64,000 nt of DNA. Origin: Sporosarcina sp. FSL W8-0480. Lineage in GTDB: Bacteria; Bacillota; Bacilli; Bacillales_A; Planococcaceae. The DNA lies in the NCBI RefSeq assembly GCF_037963765.1, contig NZ_CP150166.1, positions 2,301,501 through 2,365,500 on the forward strand, written 5' to 3'. Made by a program: the position numbers and the translations under genes. Position 1 is the stretch's first letter; each line of letters opens with the position of its first letter. Below are positions 1 through 9,751 of this stretch, piece by piece. The notes beneath the pieces are model-generated. The model had not been told where the DNA came from, did no database searches, and was given only the letters and a program-made list of their open reading frames with translations.

Positions 1-352
1 CAAATGTTTCCCCATCTGATGAAATTAGTGGATAACGTGAGCTGATTATTGTTAAGCCATTCGGAAGAACCAATTCGTTATTCAGTTCGGCTTTTTTAGT
101 ATCAAGAACTCTGACTAATTTACTGTCGGGAATGATCTCGAAAATCGATTTGCCAATTGTGTTGAAATCAGAAACTTCTAACATCCTGCAAGCGCTTTCA
201 TTTATGAAGTCGACAATTCCTTTTTGATCAATCCCAATCATACCTTCATCAATTGAATTGATTATCATACGCTGCCTATCCATTTCCGTTCGAATCCTTC
301 GAAAGAATTGTTCATTTGTTTTCAACAAGTCAATTAAAAGAACACTTTGCAA
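1..352 (-). CDS. bkdR: Sigma-54-dependent transcriptional activator, N-terminal PAS part (partial, BkdR-like)
   Basis: Only the first ~117 codons are in the window; the gene runs off the left edge. The visible protein has a short N-terminal helix and then a PAS-like domain (GMIGIDQKG and FINESACRML, roughly residues 35-60), as at the N-terminus of BkdR/RocR-type enhancer-binding proteins that activate sigma-54 promoters for amino-acid catabolism. The AAA+ and Fis-type DNA-binding domains would lie outside the window. The start is a TTG at 352 with GGAG about 11 nt upstream; an in-frame stop lies just before it. The BkdR identity rests on the neighbours (yqzF, glycerophosphodiesterase, spo0A), the same order as in B. 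subtilis. The PAS assignment is fairly safe, the exact regulator less so. Confidence 0.6.
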   Translation of the reverse strand, partial: MQSVLLIDLLKTNEQFFRRIRTEMDRQRMIINSIDEGMIGIDQKGIVDFINESACRMLEVSDFNTIGKSIFEIIPDSKLVRVLDTKKAELNNELVLPNGLTIISSRYPLISSDGETF

Positions 353-479
353 GGATATTCATTCTCCTTCTATGCACCATGCAATCTTTTGCAAATCTAT
401 TTTCATCATACACGATTGCACTGTTCTTGACAATCTTTGTTGAGAAGGTAAAATAAAAATTGTTAAGGAGATTGATAAT

Positions 480-710
480 ATGGCGCGTATGGCAGCTTTC
501 ATCGTTCTTTTGATACCTATTTTAATAACGGCCGGTGGGATTAAATTGATGCGTGATTCACTTTTCGGCATTCTGTTTAGCCCATTTCCGTTCATTTGGC
601 TTCAATTTATAGTTGGTTTGTTAATGTTCGGTGCAGGCCTTGCATTTTTTGCTGGTTTTCTTTTACGTCGAGATCGCCGTAAAGGTAGGGTTCAGCAGAG
701 ATTCAAATAA
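480..710 (+). CDS. yqzF: DUF2627 small membrane protein (YqzF)
   Basis: A 76-residue protein with two hydrophobic segments (about residues 4-20 and 40-62) and a basic, arginine-rich C-terminal tail (RRDRRKGR), so probably an inner-membrane protein with a cytoplasmic C-terminus. Length and layout match the DUF2627 family, whose B. subtilis member YqzF lies between bkdR and a glycerophosphodiesterase gene as here. The ATG is preceded by AAGGAG about 8 nt upstream. It is transcribed divergently from bkdR and convergently with the downstream gene, with a shared terminator between. No function is known for the family. Confidence 0.75.
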   Translation: MARMAAFIVLLIPILITAGGIKLMRDSLFGILFSPFPFIWLQFIVGLLMFGAGLAFFAGFLLRRDRRKGRVQQRFK

Positions 711-784
711 TAAGCTAATACTGTTGATTTACGCTACAGGCGGAGCAACTATAATCAACAAAAAGTATTAACGAAACTAATAAG

Positions 785-825
785 AAAAAAGGGACATCAG
801 CAATTTGCGCTGTTGTCCCTTTTTC
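785..825. terminator. Bidirectional intrinsic terminator
   Basis: An inverted repeat, GGGACAtCAGC and GCTGttGTCCC, is flanked by an A-run on the left and a T-run on the right, so it can end both the yqzF transcript (+) and the glycerophosphodiesterase transcript (-). Confidence 0.8.
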
Positions 826-1549
826 ATCTTTTGAATCTACCTGGATAATCTGTTATCCAGCCGTTAATCGAGGGTGGCGGATTTTGGGTGATGTCTTCCT
901 TACCCGTTACACCATACATCCTAAGAGTTTTTCCAGTATTTATTAGATTGCTCATATACGGTTCTGCCATTAGCCTCTTGTGGAAATGGAACCCATCCGC
1001 AAAACTGTATTTCCCCAAGTTATCCCAGTCCGTCGTTTTCTTTTTTACAAGCAAGGCAATTTCGAGTGATGGTTCCATCATTTTTGCTTTTTCAAGAATT
1101 CCAACATCAAAAGATGACAGATGTACATTGTTCAAAAGTAGAGCCATATCTAAGATGTCCCTAAGGTACTCAGGCCTTTCTGAAACGGTTTCCTTTAATT
1201 CGATATTCAATGCAAGATTATTCATACTGCAAAACGAGACTACTTCACTCAATGTAGGAATGTTATGTCCACAGAAATTCCGAAAAAACCTCCTGCCAAC
1301 TTTAATACCATTCAATTCACTATAGGTGAAGGAAGAAACCGGTCTATTAATTCCAGCGAGCCTGCTTAGATCCTCATCATGAATAACTACAGGTATCCCA
1401 TCGGCAGTAAGCTGCACATCCAATTCTAAGCCGTCTGCTCCTTGTCTCAGCGCTTCCTTGAATGCACTCATCGTATTTTCAAAACAATGCCCAGAGGCTC
1501 CTCTATGCGCGTAAACAAGCGGTTTGCAATGTGAAGGTTCAGTTGACAC
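824..1549 (-). CDS. Glycerophosphodiester phosphodiesterase (YqiK-like)
   Basis: A GDPD-family enzyme that would hydrolyse glycerophosphodiesters to sn-glycerol 3-phosphate and an alcohol. The signature is clear: HRGASG near the N-terminus, the ENT..AF motif, then GADGLELDVQLTADG with the metal-binding Glu/Asp pair, and VVIHD. From the chosen GTG start (1549, AAGGTG 8 nt upstream) the protein is 241 residues, the usual length. The frame is open further upstream to about 1663, but that extension has no family features. No signal peptide is seen from the GTG, so it is probably cytoplasmic. Its position next to spo0A matches B. subtilis yqiK. The substrate is not determined. Confidence 0.8.
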   Translation of the reverse strand: MSTEPSHCKPLVYAHRGASGHCFENTMSAFKEALRQGADGLELDVQLTADGIPVVIHDEDLSRLAGINRPVSSFTYSELNGIKVGRRFFRNFCGHNIPTLSEVVSFCSMNNLALNIELKETVSERPEYLRDILDMALLLNNVHLSSFDVGILEKAKMMEPSLEIALLVKKKTTDWDNLGKYSFADGFHFHKRLMAEPYMSNLINTGKTLRMYGVTGKEDITQNPPPSINGWITDYPGRFKR

Positions 1550-1680
1550 GTCCAAAACACCTTTCGAGTTTTTACTAGTATACTCCAATCCGACAAGAAA
1601 CTCTCCAAAAATAATCAGGGGACCCAATTGAAAAGGACACAAGCTTCGGCCAGTGTCCGTCAATAATTTTTAATATGAGT

Positions 1681-2478
1681 TCAACTTGCTACATTTTCAA
1701 GTCTGATCTTATCTGCGATCATCGCGATGAATTCACTATTTGTTGGCTTACTTTTCAGATGATGTACTGTATAACCAAATATCTTGGAAATAGTATCGTA
1801 ATTACCTCTGTTCCATGCCACTTCAATTGCATGTCGAATTGCCCTTTCCACTCGTGACGGGGTTGTTTTGTATCTTTCTGCAATGTCTGGATAAAGAACT
1901 TTTGTAACTGAGCCAAGTAGATCATTATCTGTATATACCATTTGAATGGCTTCCCGTAAAAAAGCGTACCCCTTAATATGTGCAGGAACGCCAATCTCTT
2001 TGATGATGGTCGTAATTGTTGTATCAAGTGCTCGCTGAGACAGGCCAGTGTTTTCAACCACTTCTTCTTTCGGTGCTTGCATAGTTGGTCTAACCGGCTT
2101 TTGCGTTCCAGAAACTTGGTGGATTTGTGTAATTAACCGATCGATTTCAAAAGGCTTTAACATGAAGTATGATGCACCAAGGCCTCCAGCTTGCGCCATG
2201 ACATCTTCTTGACCAAATGCGGTTAGCATGATGATGTGCATATCCGACATTTCCGGATTCCCCTTAATCGTTTCCAATACTGCAATACCATCCAAATGAG
2301 GCATAATTATGTCAAGAAGCAACAAATCCGGCTTGTTTTCCTCAAGCATGGAAAGACAAACTTTGCCGTTATGTGCTGACCAAATCACTTCGAGATCGGG
2401 ATGTTGTTTAAAATAGGCTGTCATCGTTTTAACAAGTTCTTTATTGTCATCCGCAATTGCAATTTTCACTTTCGTCAT
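1681..2478 (-). CDS. spo0A: Master regulator of sporulation Spo0A
   Basis: Response regulator that ends the sporulation phosphorelay and binds 0A boxes. The N-terminal receiver domain (about residues 1-125) shows the acidic pair D10/D11, the phospho-acceptor D56 in LLLLDIIMP, a conserved Thr in MLTAFG and a Lys in LKPFE. A linker leads to the C-terminal DNA-binding domain (about 150-265) with the characteristic stretch [17 protein letters not shown]. Length is 265 residues, near the B. subtilis 267. The ATG at 2478 was chosen over an ATG at 2505 because it matches family N-termini and has a GGGGGA Shine-Dalgarno upstream. It lies downstream of spoIVB, the usual order, with its own promoter. 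Confidence 0.97.
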   Translation of the reverse strand: MTKVKIAIADDNKELVKTMTAYFKQHPDLEVIWSAHNGKVCLSMLEENKPDLLLLDIIMPHLDGIAVLETIKGNPEMSDMHIIMLTAFGQEDVMAQAGGLGASYFMLKPFEIDRLITQIHQVSGTQKPVRPTMQAPKEEVVENTGLSQRALDTTITTIIKEIGVPAHIKGYAFLREAIQMVYTDNDLLGSVTKVLYPDIAERYKTTPSRVERAIRHAIEVAWNRGNYDTISKIFGYTVHHLKSKPTNSEFIAMIADKIRLENVAS

Positions 2479-2554
2479 TCCATAATTCCCCCCATATTTT
2501 TCCATTGGTTACCCCTTTTACATTTTTCGCTTTTCGCAAACTTATGTATAGTAG

Positions 2555-2583
2555 AAATTCGACAAACGATTCAACATTCCTTT
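2555..2583 (-). promoter_or_regulatory. Sigma-H-type promoter with overlapping 0A box, upstream of spo0A
   Basis: On the minus strand AAAGGAATG (-35) and GTCGAATTT (-10) are separated by 11 nt and fit the Bacillus sigma-H pattern RnAGGAwww-N11/12-RnnGAATww. A Spo0A box, TTTGTCGAA (core at 2558-2564), overlaps the -10. A one-mismatch 0A-like core, CGTCGAA, lies at 2628-2634. This resembles the autoregulated Ps promoter of B. subtilis spo0A. Confidence 0.7.
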
Positions 2584-2657
2584 AAGAAAATTGAAAATGT
2601 GTCTAACGAATTACACTTTCCCTAAATTTCGACGAAGTGTGACACATAGCCACTACC

Positions 2658-2689
2658 AAAAAGGCCAATCCCTAAGGATTGACCTTTTC
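2658..2689 (-). terminator. Intrinsic terminator of spoIVB
   Basis: On the minus strand AAAGGTCAATCC and GGATTGGCCTTT form a stem followed by a T-run, just after the spoIVB stop codon. Confidence 0.8.
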
Positions 2690-2697
2690 GCATGAAA

Positions 2698-3663
2698 TTA
2701 TTTGCCGTCGCCATCAAGCATTGTCACTAAGAATAAACCGGCACCTTTCTTTGGTTCATCCACAAACATATGCGTTATGGCACCAACAAACTTTCCGTTT
2801 TGTATAACAGGACTTCCACTCATTCCCTGCAGGATCCCACCCGTTGTTTCTAACAGGACAGGATCCGTTAGAACGAACTGAAATTGTTCCTCTTCAATTT
2901 GCGTTATTCGGATGGAGAATGTTTCGACTTCCGTCCCTTTTACGGTAGTAAAAATTTCCGCTGCCCCAGTCTTTAATTCCGTGGGCTGCATGATTTCAAG
3001 CGGCTCGGATAAAACCTTCTTATTGGCAGCATTCCAGTTGCCGAAAATTCCATACACGCCATTTGTTTTAATGGTGCCAAGGTAATCTTCACCATCAATA
3101 ATGGAAGATATCTTATATCCCGGAGTTCCTGGTGTACTTTTCTTAATCTGCTCGATTTCTGAGAGGTAAATCGCACCTTTTTTGAATGATGGTGGTGATT
3201 TTAAGGAACTATCGACAATCTGATGGCCAAGGGCACCATATGTGCCGCTTTTCGGGTCAACATATGTTAAAGTTCCTGTTCCCTCTGTTCGGTCTTTAAG
3301 AAATGGGAGGAGACGTTTTACCGCATCCCTTTCCGCTACAATTTCAAGCGGTGTTCCTTTCCGATTGATATTCATGTGGATTTGATCCTTTTCTGCCTTG
3401 CCGACGACTTTTTCAAAATCCTTCAGATTAACGACAGGGATCCCATCCATTTTGCTAATGGAATCGCCCGCCTTCAACCAATAATCTTCCTGAACGAGTA
3501 CGTCATTCGTTATATACACACCGGACAAATCCATCTGAATACCAATTGAATGTCCCATTGGAATGACTTGATCTCTTGAAGTTGCCGATACGATCTCGTG
3601 GAAAGGCAGAAATAACAAAAGCGTGGCAAACGAAACGGACAACAGTCGCCTACTCCATCCCAT
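2698..3663 (-). CDS. spoIVB: SpoIVB serine peptidase (S55), compact form
   Basis: Forespore protease that triggers pro-sigma-K processing across the intermembrane space. An N-terminal hydrophobic segment (about residues 7-26) is a membrane anchor or signal; a PDZ-like domain follows (about 40-110, LKAGDSISKMDGIPV); the S55 domain contains the candidate catalytic His in GALGHQIVD (H147) and Ser in GMSGSPVIQNG (S284). Length is 321 residues against about 425 in B. subtilis; most of the shortfall is between the anchor and the PDZ domain, while both catalytic motifs are present. The ATG has GAGGTG upstream. It sits between recN and spo0A as in other spore formers. Confidence 0.93.
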   Translation of the reverse strand: MGWSRRLLSVSFATLLLFLPFHEIVSATSRDQVIPMGHSIGIQMDLSGVYITNDVLVQEDYWLKAGDSISKMDGIPVVNLKDFEKVVGKAEKDQIHMNINRKGTPLEIVAERDAVKRLLPFLKDRTEGTGTLTYVDPKSGTYGALGHQIVDSSLKSPPSFKKGAIYLSEIEQIKKSTPGTPGYKISSIIDGEDYLGTIKTNGVYGIFGNWNAANKKVLSEPLEIMQPTELKTGAAEIFTTVKGTEVETFSIRITQIEEEQFQFVLTDPVLLETTGGILQGMSGSPVIQNGKFVGAITHMFVDEPKKGAGLFLVTMLDGDGK

Positions 3664-3735
3664 GGTTCACCTCCTCAGCTGAATGATACTATTGGTATGT
3701 CCGTTAAGGCGGAACTTATGAAAGGTTAAAACAAG

Positions 3736-3761
3736 AAAAAACGCATACATTAAGTATGCGT
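3736..3761 (-). terminator. Intrinsic terminator of recN
   Basis: On the minus strand ACGCATACtt and GTATGCGT form a hairpin followed by TTTTTTCTTG, shortly after the recN stop codon. Confidence 0.75.
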
Positions 3762-3799
3762 AATTAATCGTTTCCTATAATGTTTTTTATTGTTAAATA

Positions 3800-5497
3800 T
3801 CAGTGAAATGTAGCTTTTCTTGTTTCAGCCATTGAAAGCAGCTCTTCAGCATGCTGTAAAGTTAACGACGTGATTTCGGCACCGGAAAGCATCCTTGATA
3901 ATTCCTTTGTTCGCTCAATTTCAGATATTTCAGCGACTGCCGTTGTTGTCCGGTTATCCGTTACTTCTTTCTTAATAAGAAGATGATGGTCGGCCATTGC
4001 AGCTACTTGAGGAAGATGGGAAATGCAAAGCACTTGTGAATTTACTGCAACCATTGAAATTTTATCAGCGATTGCCTGTGCGACCCTTCCACTTACACCA
4101 GTATCTACCTCGTCAAAAATAATCGAAGTGATTCCTTGGTGTTTTGAAAAAATTGTTTTCAACGCCAACATAATCCGTGATAATTCACCGCCGGATGCAA
4201 TTTTTACAAGCTGTTTTAAAGGCTCACCAAGATTTGTTGAAATTAGGAAAACGACATCATCAACACCGTTGCTATCAAATACATTTGCCGGTTTCCTTGT
4301 AACGGAAACCTTAAAATCGGATTTTTCCATATACAGCTCTTTTAATTGCTGCATAATCGCTTTTTCCAACTCAGTGGCAGCATGCTTTCTTATGATGGAT
4401 AACTCGTTTGCTTCAATCTCCAAGTCCTTTTTTAACTGATCAAGCTTTTCTTGTTCTTGTACAATACGCGCATCCCGATTCAGCAACTGATCCAGCTCAT
4501 CGGAAATCTTTTCCCGATAAATGAGGATATCTTCTATCGTTGTACCATATTTTCTTTTTAATGATAGAAGAAGGGCAAGACGGTCTTCGACAAAAGATAA
4601 TCTCATAGGGTCGAATTCCATACTATCAATTATACTTTTAAGTTCATGAGATACATCCTGAAGGGAATAGAAACATGATGAAATGATCTCAGCATGTGAG
4701 GTAAGCTCTTTATCGATTGACGCTGCATCTTCAAGATCGCTCATAGCAGAACCAACCCAATCTAATGCATGATTATCCCCACCAATAGATTCAAACGCAG
4801 TGTTCAAACGTTCGAAAAGCCTATTAAAATGTTGGAGTTTCAGCTTTTCCTCTTCAAGTTCTTCCTCTTCACCAATTTGAAGTCCAGCCGCATCAATCTC
4901 TTTTAACTGGAAAGAATAAAGGTCAATACGCTGGGCAACCTGTTGTTCATTCTCATTTGCTGTTTCAAGTCTTCGCTTAAGTTTTACATATCGTTCATAT
5001 ATATCGTGATAATTTTTATGTGCTTCGAATAAGGGCTGGCCTGCAAATTGGTCTAACAGATGAATATGCCTTCTCTCATGCATGAGTTCCTGATTATCAT
5101 GTTGACCATGAATATCGATTAACTGAGAACCTATTTCACGCAAACTTGCAATTGTCACAAGCTTGCCATTTACCCTGCAAGACGTCTTACCATTTGAATT
5201 GATATCGCGTCTCAGTATAATATTGCCATCCTCGAAATCTATGCCAAAGTCATTCAACTTTTCAAAAACAGGATGATTCTCTTCTTCGATTATGAACATG
5301 CCTTCCAGTTCAGCTTTATTTGCCCCATGGCGAATAAATTCCTGGGAACCCCTTCCTCCGACAAGTAACTGAACTGCATCTATGATTATTGACTTCCCAG
5401 CACCTGTTTCGCCCGTTAAAACAGTTAACCCTTCATCAAAAGAAACTTCAAGTTGTTCGATAATGGCGAAATTATGAATGGATAGTTCACTTAACAT
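3800..5497 (-). CDS. recN: DNA repair protein RecN
   Basis: SMC-like ATPase acting early in double-strand break repair. Walker A GETGAGKS is at residues 29-36; the middle of the protein is rich in charged heptad-like sequence (coiled coil); the C-terminal half carries the ABC signature SGGELSRIMLALK, Walker B TSIIFDEVDTG and the H-loop region CISHLPQVAA. At 565 residues it has the family length (B. subtilis 576). The ATG is preceded by AAGGAGG. It is 33 bp downstream of argR, the conserved pairing in Bacillales. Confidence 0.97.
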   Translation of the reverse strand: MLSELSIHNFAIIEQLEVSFDEGLTVLTGETGAGKSIIIDAVQLLVGGRGSQEFIRHGANKAELEGMFIIEEENHPVFEKLNDFGIDFEDGNIILRRDINSNGKTSCRVNGKLVTIASLREIGSQLIDIHGQHDNQELMHERRHIHLLDQFAGQPLFEAHKNYHDIYERYVKLKRRLETANENEQQVAQRIDLYSFQLKEIDAAGLQIGEEEELEEEKLKLQHFNRLFERLNTAFESIGGDNHALDWVGSAMSDLEDAASIDKELTSHAEIISSCFYSLQDVSHELKSIIDSMEFDPMRLSFVEDRLALLLSLKRKYGTTIEDILIYREKISDELDQLLNRDARIVQEQEKLDQLKKDLEIEANELSIIRKHAATELEKAIMQQLKELYMEKSDFKVSVTRKPANVFDSNGVDDVVFLISTNLGEPLKQLVKIASGGELSRIMLALKTIFSKHQGITSIIFDEVDTGVSGRVAQAIADKISMVAVNSQVLCISHLPQVAAMADHHLLIKKEVTDNRTTTAVAEISEIERTKELSRMLSGAEITSLTLQHAEELLSMAETRKATFH

Positions 5498-5530
5498 TCA
5501 AATACGAGCCTCCTTCCATGAAAATCAGGC

Positions 5531-5989
5531 TTATATTAACGCTAAAAGCCTTTCTTTCACTTCAATAGTCAGTGACTCATCCCTACAAATGATCATACAA
5601 GTATCATCCCCACAAATAGTACCAAGCATTTCTTCCCAACCTAAGTTATCGATAAGGGAACCGACAGCATGAGCATTTCCAGGCAAGGTTTTCAAAATGA
5701 TAAAATGACTTGCGCTATCTACACTGACGAATGCGTCATTTAACATCCGTCCAAGTTTTTCTTCGGTATTGAACTTATTGACTGTTGGGATATTGTATTT
5801 GTACCGTCCATCTGGAAGAGGAACTTTAATAAGATGTAATTCCTTAATATCACGTGATACAGTCGCCTGTGTAACATCTACACCGGAACTTTTTAACTTA
5901 TCGACAAGTTGGTCCTGGGTTTCCACTTCATAATTCGTGATAATCTCACGAATACGTAAATGCCGTTGTCCCTTATTCAATTCGATCAC
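5531..5989 (-). CDS. argR: Arginine repressor ArgR/AhrC
   Basis: Hexameric arginine-sensing regulator. The N-terminal winged helix (about residues 5-75) contains the motif [15 protein letters not shown]; the C-terminal domain (about 85-152) has the arginine-binding and trimer motif [14 protein letters not shown], with the Asp pair that binds arginine. The length of 152 residues is typical (B. subtilis AhrC 149). It lies between the TlyA-type methyltransferase and recN, as in B. subtilis. It probably represses arginine biosynthesis and activates catabolism elsewhere in the genome. Confidence 0.96.
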   Translation of the reverse strand: MIELNKGQRHLRIREIITNYEVETQDQLVDKLKSSGVDVTQATVSRDIKELHLIKVPLPDGRYKYNIPTVNKFNTEEKLGRMLNDAFVSVDSASHFIILKTLPGNAHAVGSLIDNLGWEEMLGTICGDDTCMIICRDESLTIEVKERLLALI

Positions 5990-6014
5990 TCCATTGCTTA
6001 TTTATCCCTATAAG

Positions 6015-6836
6015 TTACTGAAAGGCTTTATACGCCTCGTCGATCAATGATTCAAATTCAGGTTGAGCATAAGATGTAGCCGGTTCGCTTACTGATTTTA
6101 AATGAAAAAGGAATTCAATATTACCTTCTCCGCCAGTAACCGGCGAATATGAGATGCCTTGAAGTGAAAAACCATCCCGTAAGGAAGCGTCTGCAATTTT
6201 TTGCAGTACTTCCAAATGAACTGATTTTTCCCTGACAATGCCCTTTTTCCCTACCTTGTCCTTCCCCGCTTCAAATTGGGGTTTAACAAGGGCAACTACA
6301 TCTCCGCCTTCGGTAAGAATTTGCTTTAATGGAGGTAGGATTAATGTCAGAGAGATGAAAGAAACATCAATCGTTGCAACTTCAGGAACGCCGTCTTTAA
6401 ACTGTTCTGGAGTAGCATGCCTAAAGTTTGTTTTTTCCATAACTGTAACACGTTCATCACTTCTTATTTTCCAAGCAAGCTGATTGGTGCCTACATCTAA
6501 TGCGTAACAATGCTTGGCTCCATTCTGTAGTGCGCAGTCGGTAAAACCGCCTGTGGATGATCCGATGTCCAATACGATTTTATCCTCTACAGTCATATCA
6601 AATACTTCCAATGCTTTTTCCAGTTTCAAACCGCCACGGCTCACATATTTCAAAACCGCCCCTTTTACAGTTAAAGGGGCGTCAATCTTAATCTTTTCTC
6701 CGGGTTTATCCAATCTTGTTTCAGCAGAAAATACGATTCCTGCCATTATCGAGCGTTTTGCCTGTTCCCTTGTTTCCACTAAACCTCTTTGAACAAGCAG
6801 AACATCTACGCGCTCCTTCTGTTGACCGTTTGTCAT
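6015..6836 (-). CDS. yqxC: TlyA-family rRNA (cytidine-2'-O)-methyltransferase
   Basis: An S4 RNA-binding domain (about residues 6-65, [18 protein letters not shown]) is followed by an FtsJ-type SAM methyltransferase domain with motif [15 protein letters not shown] and the DVSFISL motif. TlyA proteins 2'-O-methylate 16S/23S rRNA; some members were described as haemolysins. The start was set to the ATG at 6836, which overlaps the dxs stop as ATGA, giving 273 residues; upstream in-frame sequence lies inside dxs. Translational coupling to dxs is likely. It precedes argR. Confidence 0.92.
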   Translation of the reverse strand: MTNGQQKERVDVLLVQRGLVETREQAKRSIMAGIVFSAETRLDKPGEKIKIDAPLTVKGAVLKYVSRGGLKLEKALEVFDMTVEDKIVLDIGSSTGGFTDCALQNGAKHCYALDVGTNQLAWKIRSDERVTVMEKTNFRHATPEQFKDGVPEVATIDVSFISLTLILPPLKQILTEGGDVVALVKPQFEAGKDKVGKKGIVREKSVHLEVLQKIADASLRDGFSLQGISYSPVTGGEGNIEFLFHLKSVSEPATSYAQPEFESLIDEAYKAFQ

Positions 6837-8734
6837 ACAATTTCCCTCGCAACATTGGTCTTGGCAACTGCTTTTTCCATTGTTCTCACGACATTTTCGC
6901 AAGTCAAATCGATTTCTTCGAGCAATCTATCTACACTTCCATGTTCGATGTATTCGTCAGGTATGCCTAATCTGCTAATCGAAATATGTTCCATTGATAC
7001 ATCATGTGCATATTCAAGTACAGCGCTACCAAATCCGCCCGCCAATACAGCCTCTTCAACCGTGACTATTGGTTTCCCGTCCTTGAATATCTCATCAAGC
7101 ATATCCGTATCAAGGGGCTTGATAAACCTTGCATTTACCACTTTTACATCTATGCCCTTTCGAGAAAGTGTTTCAGCCGCCTCGATAGCCATTGGAATTG
7201 TCGTTCCGAATGTCAAAATTGTCCCGTCAGTACCTTCACGAAGCACTTCCCATGTTCCGATTGGAATAGTTTTCAGCTTTTCGTCCATTACGACCCCAAG
7301 TCCATTGCCCCGCGGATAACGCATTGCTATCGGACCATCATCATAACTTAAAGCAGTCCTTACCATATGCTGACCTTCATTCTCATCTTTCGGCATCATA
7401 ATGACAATGTTTGGCATATGTCGTAAAAATGCAATATCAAATACGCCTTGATGGGTTTCCCCGTCCGCTCCTACAAGTCCTGCACGATCAATTCCAATGA
7501 AAACATTTAGTTTTTGACGAGTTATATCATGTAAAACTTGGTCATACGCCCGTTGCAAGAAAGTCGAGTAGATTGCCAAAAACGGCTTCATTCCTTGAGT
7601 TGCAAGGCCCGCTGCCATTGTCGCGGCATGCTGTTCTGCGATACCAACATCGAAGAAGCGTTCCGGGAATTCAGCCGCGAACGATTCGAGTTTGGAACCA
7701 ACAGGCATCGCTGGTGTGATTGCTGCCACACGCTTATCATCACGCGCAATCTTCCTGACTGTTTCTGAAACCAACCCACTCCAAGAAGGCGCGTTTGTCG
7801 CTGATTTTACAAAATCCCCTGTTTCAATTTTATATGGACCAGTTCCATGCCAAGTTCCAATCTTGTCGTTTTCCGCTGGTCTATATCCCTTACCTTTTTT
7901 AGTAATTACATGCAGGAGGACAGGGCCTTCCATTTTTTTAGCGTATTGGATATTTCGTTCCAAATCAGTAAAATCATGTCCGTCAATCGGACCAAGATAC
8001 GTAAATCCAAGCTCCTCAAAAAACACTCCTGAAACGAGTAAATACTTCAAGCTATCCTTCACCCGTTCAGCAGCGGCTGCAACCTTCCCGCCAACAGCTG
8101 GAATCCTTTTTAGAATGTATTCCAATTCATCCTTGGCACTGTTATACTTTCCGGCGGTTCTCAGTTTTCCAAGTATAGCGTGAAGTGCACCTACGTTAGG
8201 AGCAATTGACATTTCATTGTCATTAAGAATTACGATCATATTCGTTTTAAGATGGCCAATATGATTTAATGCTTCTAAAGCCATACCGCCTGTCAACGCC
8301 CCATCTCCAATGACCGGTATGACATAGTTCGAGCCACCTACCATATCTCTTGCTGCTGCCATACCCATCGCTGCGGAAAGTGATGTTGAACTATGACCTG
8401 TTTCCCACACATCATGTGCACTTTCTGACATCTTCGGGAATCCGCATAATCCTTTATATTGGCGTAATGTATCAAATTGTCCCGCTCGGCCTGTTAAAAT
8501 CTTATGCACGTATGCTTGATGACCAACGTCCCATATAATCTTGTCTTGTGGGCTATCAAACAGTTTATGCAATGCGATTGTCAATTCAACAACGCCCAAA
8601 TTCGGTCCAATATGACCACCTGTTGTCGACAGGTTATGAATAAGGAATTTCCGGATTTCTTTTGCCAATTCCATCATTTGTTCTTTATCAAGTTTTTTTA
8701 AAAACGATGGATTCGCTATTTGAGTGAGGTCCAC
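6833..8734 (-). CDS. dxs: 1-deoxy-D-xylulose-5-phosphate synthase
   Basis: First enzyme of the MEP isoprenoid pathway: condenses pyruvate and glyceraldehyde 3-phosphate using thiamine diphosphate. Visible are [16 protein letters not shown] (TPP-binding region), the conserved His in [19 protein letters not shown] in the second domain, and [14 protein letters not shown]. The GTG at 8734 gives [14 protein letters not shown] and 633 residues, the family length; a GTG at 8743 is too close to the AAGGTG ribosome site. It lies downstream of ispA, so two MEP-related enzymes share this cluster. Confidence 0.97.
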   Translation of the reverse strand: MDLTQIANPSFLKKLDKEQMMELAKEIRKFLIHNLSTTGGHIGPNLGVVELTIALHKLFDSPQDKIIWDVGHQAYVHKILTGRAGQFDTLRQYKGLCGFPKMSESAHDVWETGHSSTSLSAAMGMAAARDMVGGSNYVIPVIGDGALTGGMALEALNHIGHLKTNMIVILNDNEMSIAPNVGALHAILGKLRTAGKYNSAKDELEYILKRIPAVGGKVAAAAERVKDSLKYLLVSGVFFEELGFTYLGPIDGHDFTDLERNIQYAKKMEGPVLLHVITKKGKGYRPAENDKIGTWHGTGPYKIETGDFVKSATNAPSWSGLVSETVRKIARDDKRVAAITPAMPVGSKLESFAAEFPERFFDVGIAEQHAATMAAGLATQGMKPFLAIYSTFLQRAYDQVLHDITRQKLNVFIGIDRAGLVGADGETHQGVFDIAFLRHMPNIVIMMPKDENEGQHMVRTALSYDDGPIAMRYPRGNGLGVVMDEKLKTIPIGTWEVLREGTDGTILTFGTTIPMAIEAAETLSRKGIDVKVVNARFIKPLDTDMLDEIFKDGKPIVTVEEAVLAGGFGSAVLEYAHDVSMEHISISRLGIPDEYIEHGSVDRLLEEIDLTCENVVRTMEKAVAKTNVAREIV

Positions 8735-8863
8735 TACTATCACACACCTTCATAATTTGATTGCCACGTTTGCGTCAGTAATGTTTTCATTATATCAAGA
8801 AGGCTCTTTAATAGAAACTTTTTGGCGAAAATCTGCATAACAGGCTGTTTTTACTTTTAACGA

Positions 8864-9751
8864 TTAAACATTTCTATGCACAATATAGTCAGCAAAATGT
8901 TTTAACATGGAGTTTTCCTTTTTTATAAAAGAAAGGCACTTTATTGCGTTTTGGTGATATTTTTCAAGTTGATGCTTAGCACCTTCAAGACCAAGGAGCG
9001 ATGGATAAGTCGACTTTTCACTTGCCGCATCACTGTTTGCTGTTTTACCAAGTTGCTCGGTAGTTGAAGTGACGTCAAGAATATCATCTTGAATTTGGAA
9101 AGCCAGTCCTATATTTGTTGCATATTCCCGAAGTTGGACCAACTCCTCTTCATTTGCATCGGCAAGAATTGCACCGGCTTCAATACAGAATGATAATAAT
9201 GCGCCCGTCTTATTTCGGTGCACTTCTTCAAGCTCATCAAGCGTCAAAGTTGAACTTTCGCCTTCCATATCAAGTATTTGGCCACCGACCATTCCATCAG
9301 CACCTGATGCATCGGCAAGAAGTGCAATTAGTTTAACAATCTTCTCAGGACTTGTATGTTGTAAAGACGCTAAAATCCCAAAAGCAACCGTTTGCAAAGC
9401 ATCACCGGCAAGGACTGCAGTAGCTTCCCCATACACTTTGTGGTTCGTAGGTTTACCTCTTCTGAAATCATCATCATCCATGCATGGTAAGTCGTCATGG
9501 ATGAGGGAATATGTATGAATAAGTTCTGCTGCACAAGCAACTTTCAAAGCATCTTCCGAAACAGTTTTTTCGAAATCAGTCAATACTGATAGGACAAGAA
9601 GTGGTCTTATTCGTTTTCCGCCCGCATTGACAGAGTATAGCATTGATTCTTTCAAATTTGTTGGGGAATTTTCAGATTGGATTAATCGATTCATCTCCGC
9701 ATCAACAAGGGGTGTCTTTTCTGATATAAATTGCTGCAATTCATTATTCAT
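8864..9751 (-). CDS. ispA: Farnesyl diphosphate synthase (polyprenyl synthetase)
   Basis: Condenses IPP with DMAPP/GPP to farnesyl diphosphate. The first aspartate-rich motif is DDLPCMDDDDFRRGKPT, the second is QIQDDILD, and GGKRIRPLL is the conserved N-terminal motif. The ATG at 9751 begins MNNELQQFI and gives 295 residues; it overlaps the 3' end of xseB by 8 bp. About 130 bp separate it from dxs. It supplies precursors for undecaprenyl phosphate and menaquinone. Confidence 0.96.
   Translation of the reverse strand: MNNELQQFISEKTPLVDAEMNRLIQSENSPTNLKESMLYSVNAGGKRIRPLLVLSVLTDFEKTVSEDALKVACAAELIHTYSLIHDDLPCMDDDDFRRGKPTNHKVYGEATAVLAGDALQTVAFGILASLQHTSPEKIVKLIALLADASGADGMVGGQILDMEGESSTLTLDELEEVHRNKTGALLSFCIEAGAILADANEEELVQLREYATNIGLAFQIQDDILDVTSTTEQLGKTANSDAASEKSTYPSLLGLEGAKHQLEKYHQNAIKCLSFIKKENSMLKHFADYIVHRNV

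Noticed and set aside
1550-1663. N-terminal extension of the glycerophosphodiesterase
   Set aside because: The frame is open but the sequence is unlike GDPD N-termini and a GTG with a good ribosome site gives the usual length.
3664-3735. Sigma-F/sigma-G promoter before spoIVB
   Set aside because: TTCATA and GGACATACCAAT are roughly placed, but the -10 deviates from both consensus patterns, so it was not listed as a feature.
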